The notes under the pieces were generated by a model. It was not told the origin of the DNA and searched no databases. It saw nothing but the letters and a program-made list of their open reading frames with translations. The position numbers were made by a program, and so were the translations under genes. This document shows positions 1 through 8,410 of a DNA stretch of 64,000 nt, piece after piece (position 1 is the first letter of the stretch; the number at the start of each line of letters is the position of its first letter). This DNA comes from Mogibacterium kristiansenii (GTDB lineage Bacteria; Bacillota; Clostridia; Peptostreptococcales; Anaerovoracaceae), in assembly GCF_009695905.1 (NCBI RefSeq), contig NZ_VUNA01000008.1, forward strand, positions 34,764-98,763. Reading direction: 5' to 3'.

Positions 1-2
1 AC

Positions 3-653
3 GTATACGGTGAGAATATTATTCAAACGATCTTCCGCCACAGCCGGTTTACCGAATATTTGGTGGCATTGCGTTTGCCAATTGCGGCGGGACTTTTCTT
101 CTTGATGATTCTCATGAATTATTATTTGCTTCCGCGAATTAAAGTTCCGATTCGCTGTCTGCTTCCCGGCGCGCTGTTTGCCTGGATCGGCATCATGATT
201 GTGACAGCGGTATATTCTGTCTACAGCGATAAGATTGCCCACTACAACATCCTGTACGGAACCTTCGCCAACATCGTGGCGTTGATGCTGTGGTTTTATC
301 TGATTTCCTGGGTGCTTTGCATCGGAATGATGTTCAACAAAGCCTGGGATGAAGTGATGAAACGGGATCGGCTGACGCTGACGAAGATGAGAGGATATCT
401 GAAGGCACAGCTCAAAGGATCCAGTCAGAGCTATGAGAACTTTTTCGTGCGGCCGGATGATTTGCTTTACCCGGAACTGGATTCCGTTGCGGTGAAAATG
501 AGCAAGCGGTATGTGGACGGTTTCGAAAAGGAAATCGAAAAGAAACAGCAGGAGATTCGAAGAAAACAGATCATCGATGCGAAAGCGGATGAGCTTTACA
601 CGGAGATGAAACAAAATATTGAAAGAAGAGACAGGGGATTCTTAGATGAGTGA
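3..653 (+). CDS. YihY/UPF0761-type membrane protein, C-terminal part (5' end outside window)
   Basis: The reading frame is open from base 3, so the start lies upstream of the window. The visible part has at least three hydrophobic segments (about bases 60-130, 165-230 and 255-345) separated by short loops, which matches the end of the YihY/BrkB family of polytopic inner-membrane proteins. After the last membrane helix comes a charged, Lys/Glu-rich cytoplasmic tail of about 90 residues that looks helical or coiled-coil. The molecular function of the family is not settled; older RNase BN assignments were withdrawn. The stop overlaps the start of the next gene by 8 bases, so the two are probably co-translated. 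Confidence 0.75.
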   Translation, partial: VYGENIIQTIFRHSRFTEYLVALRLPIAAGLFFLMILMNYYLLPRIKVPIRCLLPGALFAWIGIMIVTAVYSVYSDKIAHYNILYGTFANIVALMLWFYLISWVLCIGMMFNKAWDEVMKRDRLTLTKMRGYLKAQLKGSSQSYENFFVRPDDLLYPELDSVAVKMSKRYVDGFEKEIEKKQQEIRRKQIIDAKADELYTEMKQNIERRDRGFLDE

Positions 654-1563
654 TTTAGAGAAGAAGCGGGATCGGATTCTGTTTATTATGAATCCGAAAT
701 CCGGAACTATGCAGGCATTCCGGTATTTAGCGGGAATGTTACAGATGTATTCTGATGCCGGTTTTTATACTTCGGTGCTGATGACCCAGGCAAGCGGGGA
801 TGCGAGAGAGTTTGCCATTCAGTATGCGTCGGAGGTGGAGACCATCGTAGTTTCCGGCGGAGACGGTACCTTGAATGAAGTGATTGACGGAGTGATTACG
901 GCGGAAACCCCGGTGCGAATCGGATACATTCCATCGGGAAGTACCAATGACTTCGCATCCAGCGTGGGTCTGCCGAAGAGCATCATGGACGCGGCAGAAG
1001 TGGTTCTCACCGGAAAACCTCAGACCTTCGATGTGGGTTCTTTTAACGGAAGATACTTTTCTTACGTGGCTTCTTTTGGGGCATTCACCAGCACGTCATA
1101 CAGCGTTCCCCAGAACCTGAAGAACATCATGGGCCATACGGCTTACGTGCTTCAGGGCATTCGGGATATCGTGAACATCAAGAAAATCCACGCAAAAATC
1201 GTTACGGATCATGGAACGCCAAATGAGGAGATTCACGAGGGGGATTATATATTCGGGGCGATTTGTAACTCTACTTCAGTGGGAGGTCTGCTGAAACTGG
1301 ATACTTTCGATGTGGATATGAACGATGGAATGATGGAGGTGCTTCTGATTGAATCACCGGCGTCGCTCATCGAATTGAATGAAATGGTGCGGGCGCTGCT
1401 GGACGGCTCGTTGGATGCACCGAACATCCAATTCTTCAGTGCACGAGACATCGAGGTGGACATTGAGCCGGGTACTCACTGGACGTTGGACGGAGAATAT
1501 GAGGAGGGCGCAGATCATGTGGAGATTCACACCCTTCAGAGTGCAATTGAACTGATTGTGTAG
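646..1563 (+). CDS. Diacylglycerol kinase-family lipid kinase (YegS/BmrU type)
   Basis: The 305-residue protein has the hallmarks of the DAGK catalytic domain. An N-terminal MNPKSGT motif is followed by the nucleotide-binding GGDGTLNEV motif at residues 71-79 and the PSGSTNDFA motif near residue 100. Length fits the soluble DgkB/YegS family (about 290-310 residues). Members phosphorylate diacylglycerol or related lipids using ATP and feed phosphatidic acid back into phospholipid synthesis; the exact lipid cannot be read from sequence. The ATG overlaps the preceding membrane-protein gene by 8 bases. A strong hairpin terminator follows about 90 bases after the stop. Confidence 0.88.
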   Translation: MSDLEKKRDRILFIMNPKSGTMQAFRYLAGMLQMYSDAGFYTSVLMTQASGDAREFAIQYASEVETIVVSGGDGTLNEVIDGVITAETPVRIGYIPSGSTNDFASSVGLPKSIMDAAEVVLTGKPQTFDVGSFNGRYFSYVASFGAFTSTSYSVPQNLKNIMGHTAYVLQGIRDIVNIKKIHAKIVTDHGTPNEEIHEGDYIFGAICNSTSVGGLLKLDTFDVDMNDGMMEVLLIESPASLIELNEMVRALLDGSLDAPNIQFFSARDIEVDIEPGTHWTLDGEYEEGADHVEIHTLQSAIELIV

Positions 1564-1652
1564 AGAATCGCGGAAATTCGCGATCTCCTGGCAAATCAAG
1601 AGAAAAACTCTGATAGATAGTTTTCTTGATAAATCCTGACGAAAAAAATGGG

Positions 1653-1693
1653 AACTCGCCGTGGCATGCCCCTGCCGCGGCGAGTTACTTTTT
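1653..1693 (+). terminator. Intrinsic terminator of the lipid-kinase operon
   Basis: AACTCGCCGTGGCA (1653-1666) pairs with TGCCGCGGCGAGTT (1673-1686) around a six-base loop, with one G.U pair, and is followed by ACTTTTTTG. A smaller hairpin (ATCGCG 1567-1572 with CGCGAT 1579-1584) lies just after the stop codon. Confidence 0.8.
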
Positions 1694-1706
1694 TGTCAAA
1701 AAGAGA

Positions 1707-1732
1707 GTTCTTCGCAAATATTTGTGAAGAAC
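1707..1732. repeat. 26-bp near-perfect palindrome
   Basis: GTTCTTCGCAAAT followed directly by ATTTGTGAAGAAC is palindromic at every position except one G/T pair. It has no T-tract and lies between the lipid-kinase terminator and the palindromic array. It could be a dimeric-protein binding site or a boundary element; nothing in the sequence decides between these. Confidence 0.55.
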
Positions 1733-1750
1733 CGAAGGAACGTGTTGCAT

Positions 1751-2518
1751 TATCTCGGCGGTCGGGCCGGCTTTCCCATTTTTTCCGCCCTGAAGTTCGC
1801 GCCCGGAAACCGAATTTATTGGGTTTGCGGGGAATCGAGCGCGAACTCTGGTGTCCGCCGGGCTGGCTTTTCCAAAAATCCAGGCCCGAGGTTCGCGCAC
1901 GGAAACCGAAAACAATGGGCTTGCGGGGAATCGAGCGCGAACTGTGACGGCGACCGGGCCGCATTGTTCCTTTCTTCCGGCCCGAGGTTCGCGCTTGGAA
2001 ACCGAAAACAATGGCTTTGCGGGGAATCGAGCGCGAACTGTGACGGCAACCGGACTTGATTTTTCAAAAATCCCGGCCCGAGGTTCGCGCCCGGAAACCG
2101 AAATTAATGGCTTTGTGGGGAGGCGAGCGCGAACTCTGACGGCGACCGGACATGATTTTTCAAAAATCTAGGCCCGAAGTTCGCGCCCGGAAACCGAAAA
2201 TAATGGCTTTGCGGGGAGAAGAGCGCGAACTGTGGCGGTGACTGGGGCGGCTTGCCCCTTTCTCCAGGCCCGAAGTTCGCGCTTGGAAACCGAATTTATT
2301 GGGTTTCCGGGGAGTCGTACGCAAACCGTGGCGGCGACCGGACTTGTTTTTTCAAAAATCCCAGCGCTCGGTTTGCGCATCAAAACCGAAATCAAAGGGT
2401 TTCCGAGGAGTCGTACGCAAACCGTGGTGCCAGCCGGGCCGGAATTTTCAAAGTGCCCGGCGCACGGTTTGCGTATCAAAACGGAATTCAAAGGGTTTCC
2501 GGGGAGTCGTACGCAAAC
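1751..2518. repeat. Tandem array 1: eight 52-bp palindromic units on an exact 96-bp period
   Basis: Units begin at 1795, 1891, 1987, 2083, 2179, 2275, 2371 and 2467, so the period is exactly 96 bp with no indels. Each 52-bp unit starts GTTCGCGC and ends GCGCGAAC. In the last two units both arms have changed together to GTTTGCG / CGCAAAC; unit 6 has an old left arm and a new right arm. Between arms lies a core related to GGAAACCGAAAACAAT, then GGCTTTGCGGGG. The 44-bp intervals are also related to one another (GGCGACCGG, then a T/A-rich stretch, then GGCCCGAG), so they are not CRISPR spacers. The array fills most of 1564-2630, where I see no convincing gene. Confidence 0.9.
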
Positions 2519-2571
2519 CGTGGCGGCTGCTAGCCTGCAGGCGTCCGGTTCCCGGTCCGCCTACACAAAAA

Positions 2572-2606
2572 GGCTGCTTCGCAACAGCGGAGCAGCCCTT
2601 TTTCTC
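2572..2606. terminator. Bidirectional terminator after serA
   Basis: GGCTGCTTCGC (2572-2582) and GCGGAGCAGCC (2587-2597) form an 11-bp stem with an AACA loop and one G.U pair. Runs of A on the left and T on the right give a U-tail on both strands. It ends the minus-strand serA transcript and insulates it from the array. Confidence 0.85.
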
Positions 2607-2630
2607 TACTTGAATTATTAAAGTGGTTAA

Positions 2631-3773
2631 TTACAGAACGCGAACCTTGATTACGCCATCTGCCTTGATGCCTGCCAGGCAATCCTTGCAAGCGTCTTCT
2701 TTAACCAGTGCCAGAGCGTATCCGTATTCGGTGCGGCTCTTGCCGATTTCAACCTTGACAACCTTGTCTGCGCCAACTGCTTCGTTCAGCAGTGCGGTTA
2801 CGTCAACTTCGCCCTTGTACAGGATACCAACGCGAGTGGTTCCGGCTTCTGCATCCAGGGATACCGGCGGGAAGTTTACGGAGTTTCTGATGTTGCCGTT
2901 TTCGATGTAATCCATCAGTTCATCTACTGCCATGGATGCGCAGTTGTCTTCTGCTTCCTTGGTGGATGCGCCCAGGTGCGGAGTGGATACGATGCCCGGC
3001 TTGTTGATCAGGTTCTCGTCTGCCAGGTCGGTCATGTACTTTCTCAGCTTGCCGGATTCCAGAGCGGCAATGATATCTTCTTCTACAACCAGGTCCGGTC
3101 TTGCGTAGTTCAGAACGATGGCACCGTCCTTCATGTTTGCAATCAGATCTTTGTTAATCATGCCCTTTGTTGCCGGCAGGGACGGAACGTGGATGGAAAC
3201 ATAGTCACATACTTTTACCATCTCTGCAACGTCATCATACATTTTGCATGGTGCGGTCAGGAATGGGTGAACGACTACGGAGTTGCCGACAATGTTCATG
3301 CCCAGTGCGTGTGCTGCATTGGCAACTTTTGCACCGATGGCGCCCAGACCGATGATACCAAGAGTCTTGCCTTCGATTTCGGTTCCGGCGAACTGCTTCT
3401 TGCCCTTCTCAACCTGGCCGGAAACATCACCTTCCAGGGTGTTTGCCCAGCTGATTCCTTCGTACATGTTTCTGGAACCCATAATCAGACCGGCGATTAC
3501 CAGCTCTTTAACTGCGTTGGAATTTGCGCCCGGTGTGTTGAATACAACGATGCCTTCATCGGCACAGCGATCCAGCGGAATGTTGTTAACGCCGGCGCCG
3601 GCACGACCGATTGCCAGCAGATTGTCGGAGAAATCCATTTCGTGCATCTTGTAGCTGCGGACTACGATTCCGTTTGCTTCGTTAATGTCCTCAGTGAGTG
3701 CGTACTGATCGGTAAGACGATCCAGACCTACCTTAGAGATGTTGTTCAGAGTACCAATTGAGTACTTCGCCAT
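2631..3773 (-). CDS. serA: D-3-phosphoglycerate dehydrogenase
   Basis: SerA oxidises 3-phosphoglycerate to 3-phosphohydroxypyruvate with NAD+, the first step of serine synthesis. The protein has the Rossmann motif GLGAIG, the substrate/catalytic segment NYARPD and the catalytic-histidine motif TPHLGAST. A C-terminal segment of about 60 residues resembles an ACT domain. At 380 residues it is the short SerA form. I chose the ATG at 3773 because the complementary strand carries AGGAGG seven bases upstream; an in-frame extension to 3875 would run through the promoter. It is divergent from serC, the next enzyme of the pathway. Codon use (CGT/AGA, GCA) suggests high expression. Confidence 0.95.
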   Translation of the reverse strand: MAKYSIGTLNNISKVGLDRLTDQYALTEDINEANGIVVRSYKMHEMDFSDNLLAIGRAGAGVNNIPLDRCADEGIVVFNTPGANSNAVKELVIAGLIMGSRNMYEGISWANTLEGDVSGQVEKGKKQFAGTEIEGKTLGIIGLGAIGAKVANAAHALGMNIVGNSVVVHPFLTAPCKMYDDVAEMVKVCDYVSIHVPSLPATKGMINKDLIANMKDGAIVLNYARPDLVVEEDIIAALESGKLRKYMTDLADENLINKPGIVSTPHLGASTKEAEDNCASMAVDELMDYIENGNIRNSVNFPPVSLDAEAGTTRVGILYKGEVDVTALLNEAVGADKVVKVEIGKSRTEYGYALALVKEDACKDCLAGIKADGVIKVRVL

Positions 3774-3819
3774 TGTGTTACCTCCTGTGATACAACCATT
3801 ATTGTGTTCTATGATATTT

Positions 3820-3839
3820 AATGAGAAAACTCTCTCATT
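3820..3839. promoter_or_regulatory. Inverted repeat at the serA transcription start
   Basis: AATGAGA (3820-3826) and TCTCATT (3833-3839) flank six bases. They lie just downstream of the predicted serA minus-10 box, at about +1 to +20 of the serA transcript. This is a plausible repressor operator or 5'UTR hairpin. Confidence 0.4.
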
Positions 3840-3846
3840 ACATGCT

Positions 3847-3875
3847 AGTATATCATTATTGAACTTTACTTTCAA
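3847..3875 (-). promoter_or_regulatory. serA promoter (TTGAAA-17-TATACT)
   Basis: On the minus strand TTGAAA (3875-3870) is separated by 17 bases from TATACT (3852-3847). Its minus-35 box shares base 3870 with the minus-35 box of the serC promoter on the other strand. Confidence 0.75.
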
Positions 3876-3893
3876 TTGCGAAAGAGTTATAAT
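3865..3893 (+). promoter_or_regulatory. serC promoter (TTTACT-17-TATAAT)
   Basis: TTTACT (3865-3870), a 17-base spacer and a consensus TATAAT (3888-3893), about 40 bases ahead of the serC start. It overlaps the divergent serA promoter at the minus-35 boxes. Confidence 0.7.
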
Positions 3894-3937
3894 TCTTGTA
3901 CATGAATCTATATTTAATTAACTGGAGGTAAATACCA

Positions 3938-5023
3938 ATGGGCTATCGTGCAATTAATTTCTCTGCAGGTCCGTCTACCCTTCCTGAAGAGGTACTGAAG
4001 AAGGCAGCTGCTGAGATGCTGAACTATGAAGGAACCGGCGAATCCGTAATGGAGATGAGCCACAGATCTGCGGAATTCCAGAAGATTATCGATGATGCGG
4101 AGCAGAATCTGAGAGATTTGATGAACATTCCGGATGACTACTATGTACTGTTCCTGCAGGGCGGCGGTACACTGCAGTTCTCCATGGTTCCGATTAACCT
4201 GCTGACCAATTCCAAGAAGGCAGACTATATCATTACCGGTAACTGGGCGAAGAAAGCATATGAAGAAGCTCAGAAGTTCGGTGATATTCGTGCACTGGCA
4301 AGTTCGGCAGACAAGAACTTCTCTTACATTCCGAAGTTCAAGAAGGAAGATATCCGTGAAGATGTAGATTACGTATACGTATGCTATAACAACACCATTT
4401 ACGGAACACACTACAACGAAGTTCCGGATGTAGGAGATCATCTGCTGGTAGCAGATATGTCTTCCTGCGTTCTGTCCGAAGAAATCGACGTTACCAAGTT
4501 CGGTCTGATTTATGCAGGCGCACAGAAAAACGTTGCTCCGGCAGGTGTAACAATCGTTATCGTTCGGAAGGATCTGGTAGGACATGCACCGGAGAACACT
4601 CCGATTTATTTGGACTATGCAATTCATGCAAAGAAGGGTTCTATGTACAATACCCCTCCTTGCTATTCAATCTACATGGCCGGCGAAGTATTCAAGTATC
4701 TGAAGAGTATCGGCGGAGTTAAGGAAATGCATGAGAGAGACGTTCGCAAGGCAGGTAAGCTGTATGATTACCTGGATCACAGCGAAATGTTCACACCGAC
4801 CGTTGCAAAGGAAGACCGTTCACTGATGAACGTTACCTTCGTAACCGGAGATCCGGAACTGGACAAGAAGTTCGTCGCCGGCGCAAGAGAGCGCGGCATG
4901 CTCAACCTGGCCGGACACAGAACAACCGGTGGTATGAGAGCCAGCATCTATAATGCGATGCCGGAAGAAGGCGTGGATGCACTGATTGCATACATGAAAG
5001 AATTCGAAGATGAGAACAAATAG
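3938..5023 (+). CDS. serC: Phosphoserine aminotransferase
   Basis: SerC transaminates 3-phosphohydroxypyruvate to phosphoserine with glutamate, the second step of serine synthesis. The 361-residue length is typical. The N-terminal FSAGPSTLPEEV is the family signature and the PLP-binding lysine lies in YAGAQKNVAPAG. The C-terminal GHRTTGGMRASIYNA is also diagnostic. A CTGGAGG site stands 10 bases before the ATG. serA is divergent upstream; no phosphoserine phosphatase gene is visible in the window. Codon use suggests high expression. Confidence 0.96.
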   Translation: MGYRAINFSAGPSTLPEEVLKKAAAEMLNYEGTGESVMEMSHRSAEFQKIIDDAEQNLRDLMNIPDDYYVLFLQGGGTLQFSMVPINLLTNSKKADYIITGNWAKKAYEEAQKFGDIRALASSADKNFSYIPKFKKEDIREDVDYVYVCYNNTIYGTHYNEVPDVGDHLLVADMSSCVLSEEIDVTKFGLIYAGAQKNVAPAGVTIVIVRKDLVGHAPENTPIYLDYAIHAKKGSMYNTPPCYSIYMAGEVFKYLKSIGGVKEMHERDVRKAGKLYDYLDHSEMFTPTVAKEDRSLMNVTFVTGDPELDKKFVAGARERGMLNLAGHRTTGGMRASIYNAMPEEGVDALIAYMKEFEDENK

Positions 5024-6374
5024 GGCAAACACCCGGACTCAAAAATCGAATAATATCGGAAAGAGCGTGATGGTGGTCATTTTGTCGGCACTGATGGTGT
5101 TGATTGGGGTGACCACCCTCTTTTTAGATGAAACGTTTGCGGAATCTAAGCCGGAGATCGGGGCGGATTCTGCTTTTGTGGTGTCCGCATCTACGGGGCA
5201 GACTGTGTATCGGCTGCATACGGACCGAAAGCTGTCGCCGGGCGGTTTTACCAAAATCATGGCGGCCATGGTGGTGCTGGATCGCATGCACGACCGAGCA
5301 GAGCTTCGGAATCGGATTACCGTTACCCGGGATGTGGCATCGAAGGGGAAGCTCTTCAAGAAGGGCGACCAAATTACCGTCCGAGATCTTCTGGCGGCTA
5401 TGCTGGTAGCGGATTCCGATGAGGCGGCCGTGGCTCTGGCGGTGTACTCTGCCGAGAACGTGCCGGCGTTCGTGGAAGCGATGAATACCAAAGCGCAGGA
5501 GCTGGAGCTGGAGAACACCCACTACACCACGGTGACCGGCAAATATGACACCCTTCAGTATACCACCACGGAGGATATGGGATATCTGGTTCAGGCGGCG
5601 TTTAAGTATTCCCTGATTGAGAAATACCTTACGACGGAGGCCTGCACCACGACGGCGGTGGGCAAGACCGCATCGAAAACCCTGCGCCATTCCGATACCT
5701 TCCGGTACTCCGGTTTGGTGGCGACCAAAGCGGTGGAGAGCGGCACATCAAAGCATTCGGTGAATTCTTTTGCGTACGCGGAGCAGGACGGCATGAAGCT
5801 GATTTCCGTGATTTTTGGAACCGCTGCTAAAGAAAAGGATGCGCAACAGAAACAGCTTCTGGATTACAGCTATGGGAAGGTCGCTCGCCATGCGGTTCGG
5901 AAGGCCGGGGCCAAGGTGGGTAAAATCAAAATTCGCCACGGCGCAAGTACCCGGGTTCCGGTATATACGAAAAGCAAAGCGTACGCCTACGTCCCAAAGG
6001 AAGGGAGCGACAGCCTGATTCGCACCCAGACCATCATCTACGACAAGCTGGAAGCGCCGGTAAAAGCCGGAACGAAGGCGGGAGAACTTCAGGTCTACGT
6101 TGCGGATGAACTGACCGGCACCGTGGATCTGGTGGTAAAAGAAGACGTGAAAACCGGATGGTTTCCGTCCTATCTGTATATTTCCAACGGGCTGACGATT
6201 TTGATTGCTGCGGTGCTGCTGTGCCTGCTGTACTTCGTGCTCCGCATTCGGCGAATTCGGAGACGGAAACGGTTGCTGGCAGAACGCCGGCGAAAGCAGA
6301 AAATCCGGGAAATTGCCCTGCGAGAATACGAAATTGAAGAGGATCGGAAAAGAAGAAACTGGACCTATCGGTAG
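5010..6374 (+). CDS. D-alanyl-D-alanine carboxypeptidase-like protein lacking catalytic motifs
   Basis: The 454-residue protein follows the peptidase S11 (DacA/PBP5) fold along its length: a signal/anchor helix near residues 18-38, the penicillin-binding domain to about 270, a PBP5-like C-terminal domain, then a membrane helix near 390-415 and a very basic tail. All three active-site motifs are altered. SxxK is GFTK (Gly79 replaces the nucleophile), SxN is SDE (136-138), and the KTG region reads ESG (243-245). Surrounding residues (TKIMAAMVVLD, DEAAVALA, DGMKLISVIFG) remain family-like, so the alignment is secure. Known S11 enzymes trim peptidoglycan pentapeptides; this one probably binds or scaffolds. 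The start overlaps serC by 14 bases and has only a weak ribosome site. Confidence 0.8.
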   Translation: MRTNRANTRTQKSNNIGKSVMVVILSALMVLIGVTTLFLDETFAESKPEIGADSAFVVSASTGQTVYRLHTDRKLSPGGFTKIMAAMVVLDRMHDRAELRNRITVTRDVASKGKLFKKGDQITVRDLLAAMLVADSDEAAVALAVYSAENVPAFVEAMNTKAQELELENTHYTTVTGKYDTLQYTTTEDMGYLVQAAFKYSLIEKYLTTEACTTTAVGKTASKTLRHSDTFRYSGLVATKAVESGTSKHSVNSFAYAEQDGMKLISVIFGTAAKEKDAQQKQLLDYSYGKVARHAVRKAGAKVGKIKIRHGASTRVPVYTKSKAYAYVPKEGSDSLIRTQTIIYDKLEAPVKAGTKAGELQVYVADELTGTVDLVVKEDVKTGWFPSYLYISNGLTILIAAVLLCLLYFVLRIRRIRRRKRLLAERRRKQKIREIALREYEIEEDRKRRNWTYR

Positions 6375-6406
6375 AGAACCGAGGGAGTGTGCAGGAGGGA
6401 AAAGAG

Positions 6407-8302
6407 ATGTTTGACATCAACGAAGAATTGAAAAAACTCCCCACCTGTCCGGGCGTCTATATGCACAAGGATCGCCTGGGGACGGTAATCTATGTGGGAA
6501 AAGCCGTAAATCTGCGAAACCGGGTTCGGCAATACTTCCGGAATTCTTCTCAGCACAGTCCGAAGGTTCGGTCCATGGTGTCCAACATTGCGGAATTCGA
6601 CTATATCACCTGCGGCACGGAGATGGAAGCGCTGATTCTGGAATGCAACCTGATCAAGAAATACATGCCGAAGTACAACATCCTCCTGAAGGATGATAAG
6701 ACCTATCCCTACATCGAAGTGACCATGAGCGAAGAGTTCCCCCGGGTAATCCGCACTCGGGAGGTCAAGCGGGATGAGAATCGGTATTTTGGGCCCTATT
6801 CCGATAGCACCGCTGTGTGGCGAATTCTGAAAATGATTGATGAAATGTACCCCCTGAAGAAATGCAGTACCCTGCATTTTCCGGAAAACACCCGCCCCTG
6901 CCTGAATTATTTTATCGGAAAGTGCAAGGGCATCTGCGTGGGAAAAGCGGACCGGGAGGAATACCTGGAGATGATCCGGGACATTCTGGGCATTCTGGGC
7001 GGAAGGGATGCGGGGGTCATCCGGAAGCTGGAAAGAAAGATGATGGAAGCGTCGGATGCTTTGAAGTATGAGGAGGCGGCGAAATACCGGGACTACATTC
7101 GGGCGCTGCGGTCCCTCAGCGAGAAGCAGCGGGCCACCATGGTGCGGGAACACGATATCGATATCCTGATTCCGATTCGGACCCACCGCAATCAGATTGT
7201 GGCGCAGTACCGGGTGCGGGAAGGCAAGATGATCGGCCGGGAAATCATCTATATGAACGACGAGACGGAATCCACCCGGGAGGAGCTGCTCAGCGCTTTT
7301 CTGAAGCAGTATTACCTGTCTACATCCCGGATTCCCAAAGAGGTGATTGTGCCGGTGCATCCGGAAGAAGAGGACCTGATTTCCGAACTTTTGAACCACA
7401 TCGATGAGATGAACGCGAAAGCGGGAACGGATGTGCCCCACAAAACCCGGCTGTACATACCGGAGCGAGGGGAGAAAAAGGCCATCCTGGACATGACCCT
7501 GGCGGACTCGGTGGAGCTGGCCCGTTCCCTGGACGAGAGAGCCAATCGAGACGAGGAACGAAAGAAAAATCTGCGGCAGAAGATTTCGGAGCTGATTCGC
7601 CGAGCGGCGGAAATCGATGGGACGATTCCCCGGCTGCTGGAGGAGGACGATGAAGAGGAGTATCGGGTGGAAGCCTACGATATCTCCAATATGAACGGCC
7701 TGGATACGGTGGGCGCCATGGTGGTGTACGAGGGCAGCCGACCGGTGCGGAACGATTACCGAAAGTTCCGGATTCGAACTGCCGAGGGCGACGACTACGG
7801 CAGTCTGCAGGAAGTGATGTACCGGAGGCTAAAGCGGGCCCGAGAAGGGGATCCGGGTTTCAGCCGGTATCCGGATATCATGTTCATCGATGGAGGACTG
7901 GGACAGGTGCATGCGGTAAAAGCAGTGATGGATGCGTTCCGGTTAACGATTCCGGTGGTGGGCTTGGCAAAAGACGATGCCCATCGAACCCGCGCGGTCG
8001 TGTTCACCGACGGAAGTGAAATCGATTTGAAGTCGGAACCTCTGCTGTTCAGCTATGCGGGAAACATTCAGGAAGAAGTGCACCGTTTCGCCATTACCTT
8101 CCATCGAGGTACGCGAGGAAAGAAGATGACACACTCCGTGCTGGAAGAAATTCCGAAAATCGGGCCGAAGCGGCGGAAGGCACTGATGGAGAAATTCCGC
8201 AGCATCGATGCGATTCGAAAGGCTTCCTACGAAGAATTGATGGAAACGGAAGGGATGAATTCCCAGGCGGCAGAAAGTGTTTTGGAATTCTTTCAGCAAT
8301 AA
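6407..8302 (+). CDS. uvrC: UvrABC excinuclease subunit C
   Basis: UvrC makes the dual incisions of nucleotide-excision repair. The order is complete: an N-terminal GIY-YIG nuclease (CPGVYMHKD, then VIYVGKAVNLRNRV), a cysteine-containing linker, a UVR motif (about residues 205-235) that contacts UvrB, an RNase-H-like nuclease domain (EAYDISNMNG, MFIDGGLGQ) and a C-terminal helix-hairpin-helix region (IPKIGPKRRKALM). Length of 631 residues is normal. I place the start at the ATG at 6407 because AGGAGG lies nine bases upstream; a GTG at 6389 would sit too close to that site. uvrA and uvrB are not in the window. Confidence 0.95.
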   Translation: MFDINEELKKLPTCPGVYMHKDRLGTVIYVGKAVNLRNRVRQYFRNSSQHSPKVRSMVSNIAEFDYITCGTEMEALILECNLIKKYMPKYNILLKDDKTYPYIEVTMSEEFPRVIRTREVKRDENRYFGPYSDSTAVWRILKMIDEMYPLKKCSTLHFPENTRPCLNYFIGKCKGICVGKADREEYLEMIRDILGILGGRDAGVIRKLERKMMEASDALKYEEAAKYRDYIRALRSLSEKQRATMVREHDIDILIPIRTHRNQIVAQYRVREGKMIGREIIYMNDETESTREELLSAFLKQYYLSTSRIPKEVIVPVHPEEEDLISELLNHIDEMNAKAGTDVPHKTRLYIPERGEKKAILDMTLADSVELARSLDERANRDEERKKNLRQKISELIRRAAEIDGTIPRLLEEDDEEEYRVEAYDISNMNGLDTVGAMVVYEGSRPVRNDYRKFRIRTAEGDDYGSLQEVMYRRLKRAREGDPGFSRYPDIMFIDGGLGQVHAVKAVMDAFRLTIPVVGLAKDDAHRTRAVVFTDGSEIDLKSEPLLFSYAGNIQEEVHRFAITFHRGTRGKKMTHSVLEEIPKIGPKRRKALMEKFRSIDAIRKASYEELMETEGMNSQAAESVLEFFQQ

Positions 8303-8410
8303 CTTGCTATTTAAAGATATTCATGGTATATTTTGAATTACGATTTATCTCTCCGGAAGGAAGGTGGATCGGGAAATTACATTTATGTTGAAGGTAAGGA
8401 GAGTAGCGAA

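Noticed and set aside
1751..2518. CRISPR array at 1751-2518
   Set aside because: The intervals between palindromic units are related to one another and of fixed 44-bp length, whereas CRISPR spacers are unrelated; no cas gene is near.
1795..2518. Integron attC-like sites
   Set aside because: The arms read GTT...AAC outward, the reverse of the attC simple-site orientation, and there are no cassette genes between units or an integrase nearby.
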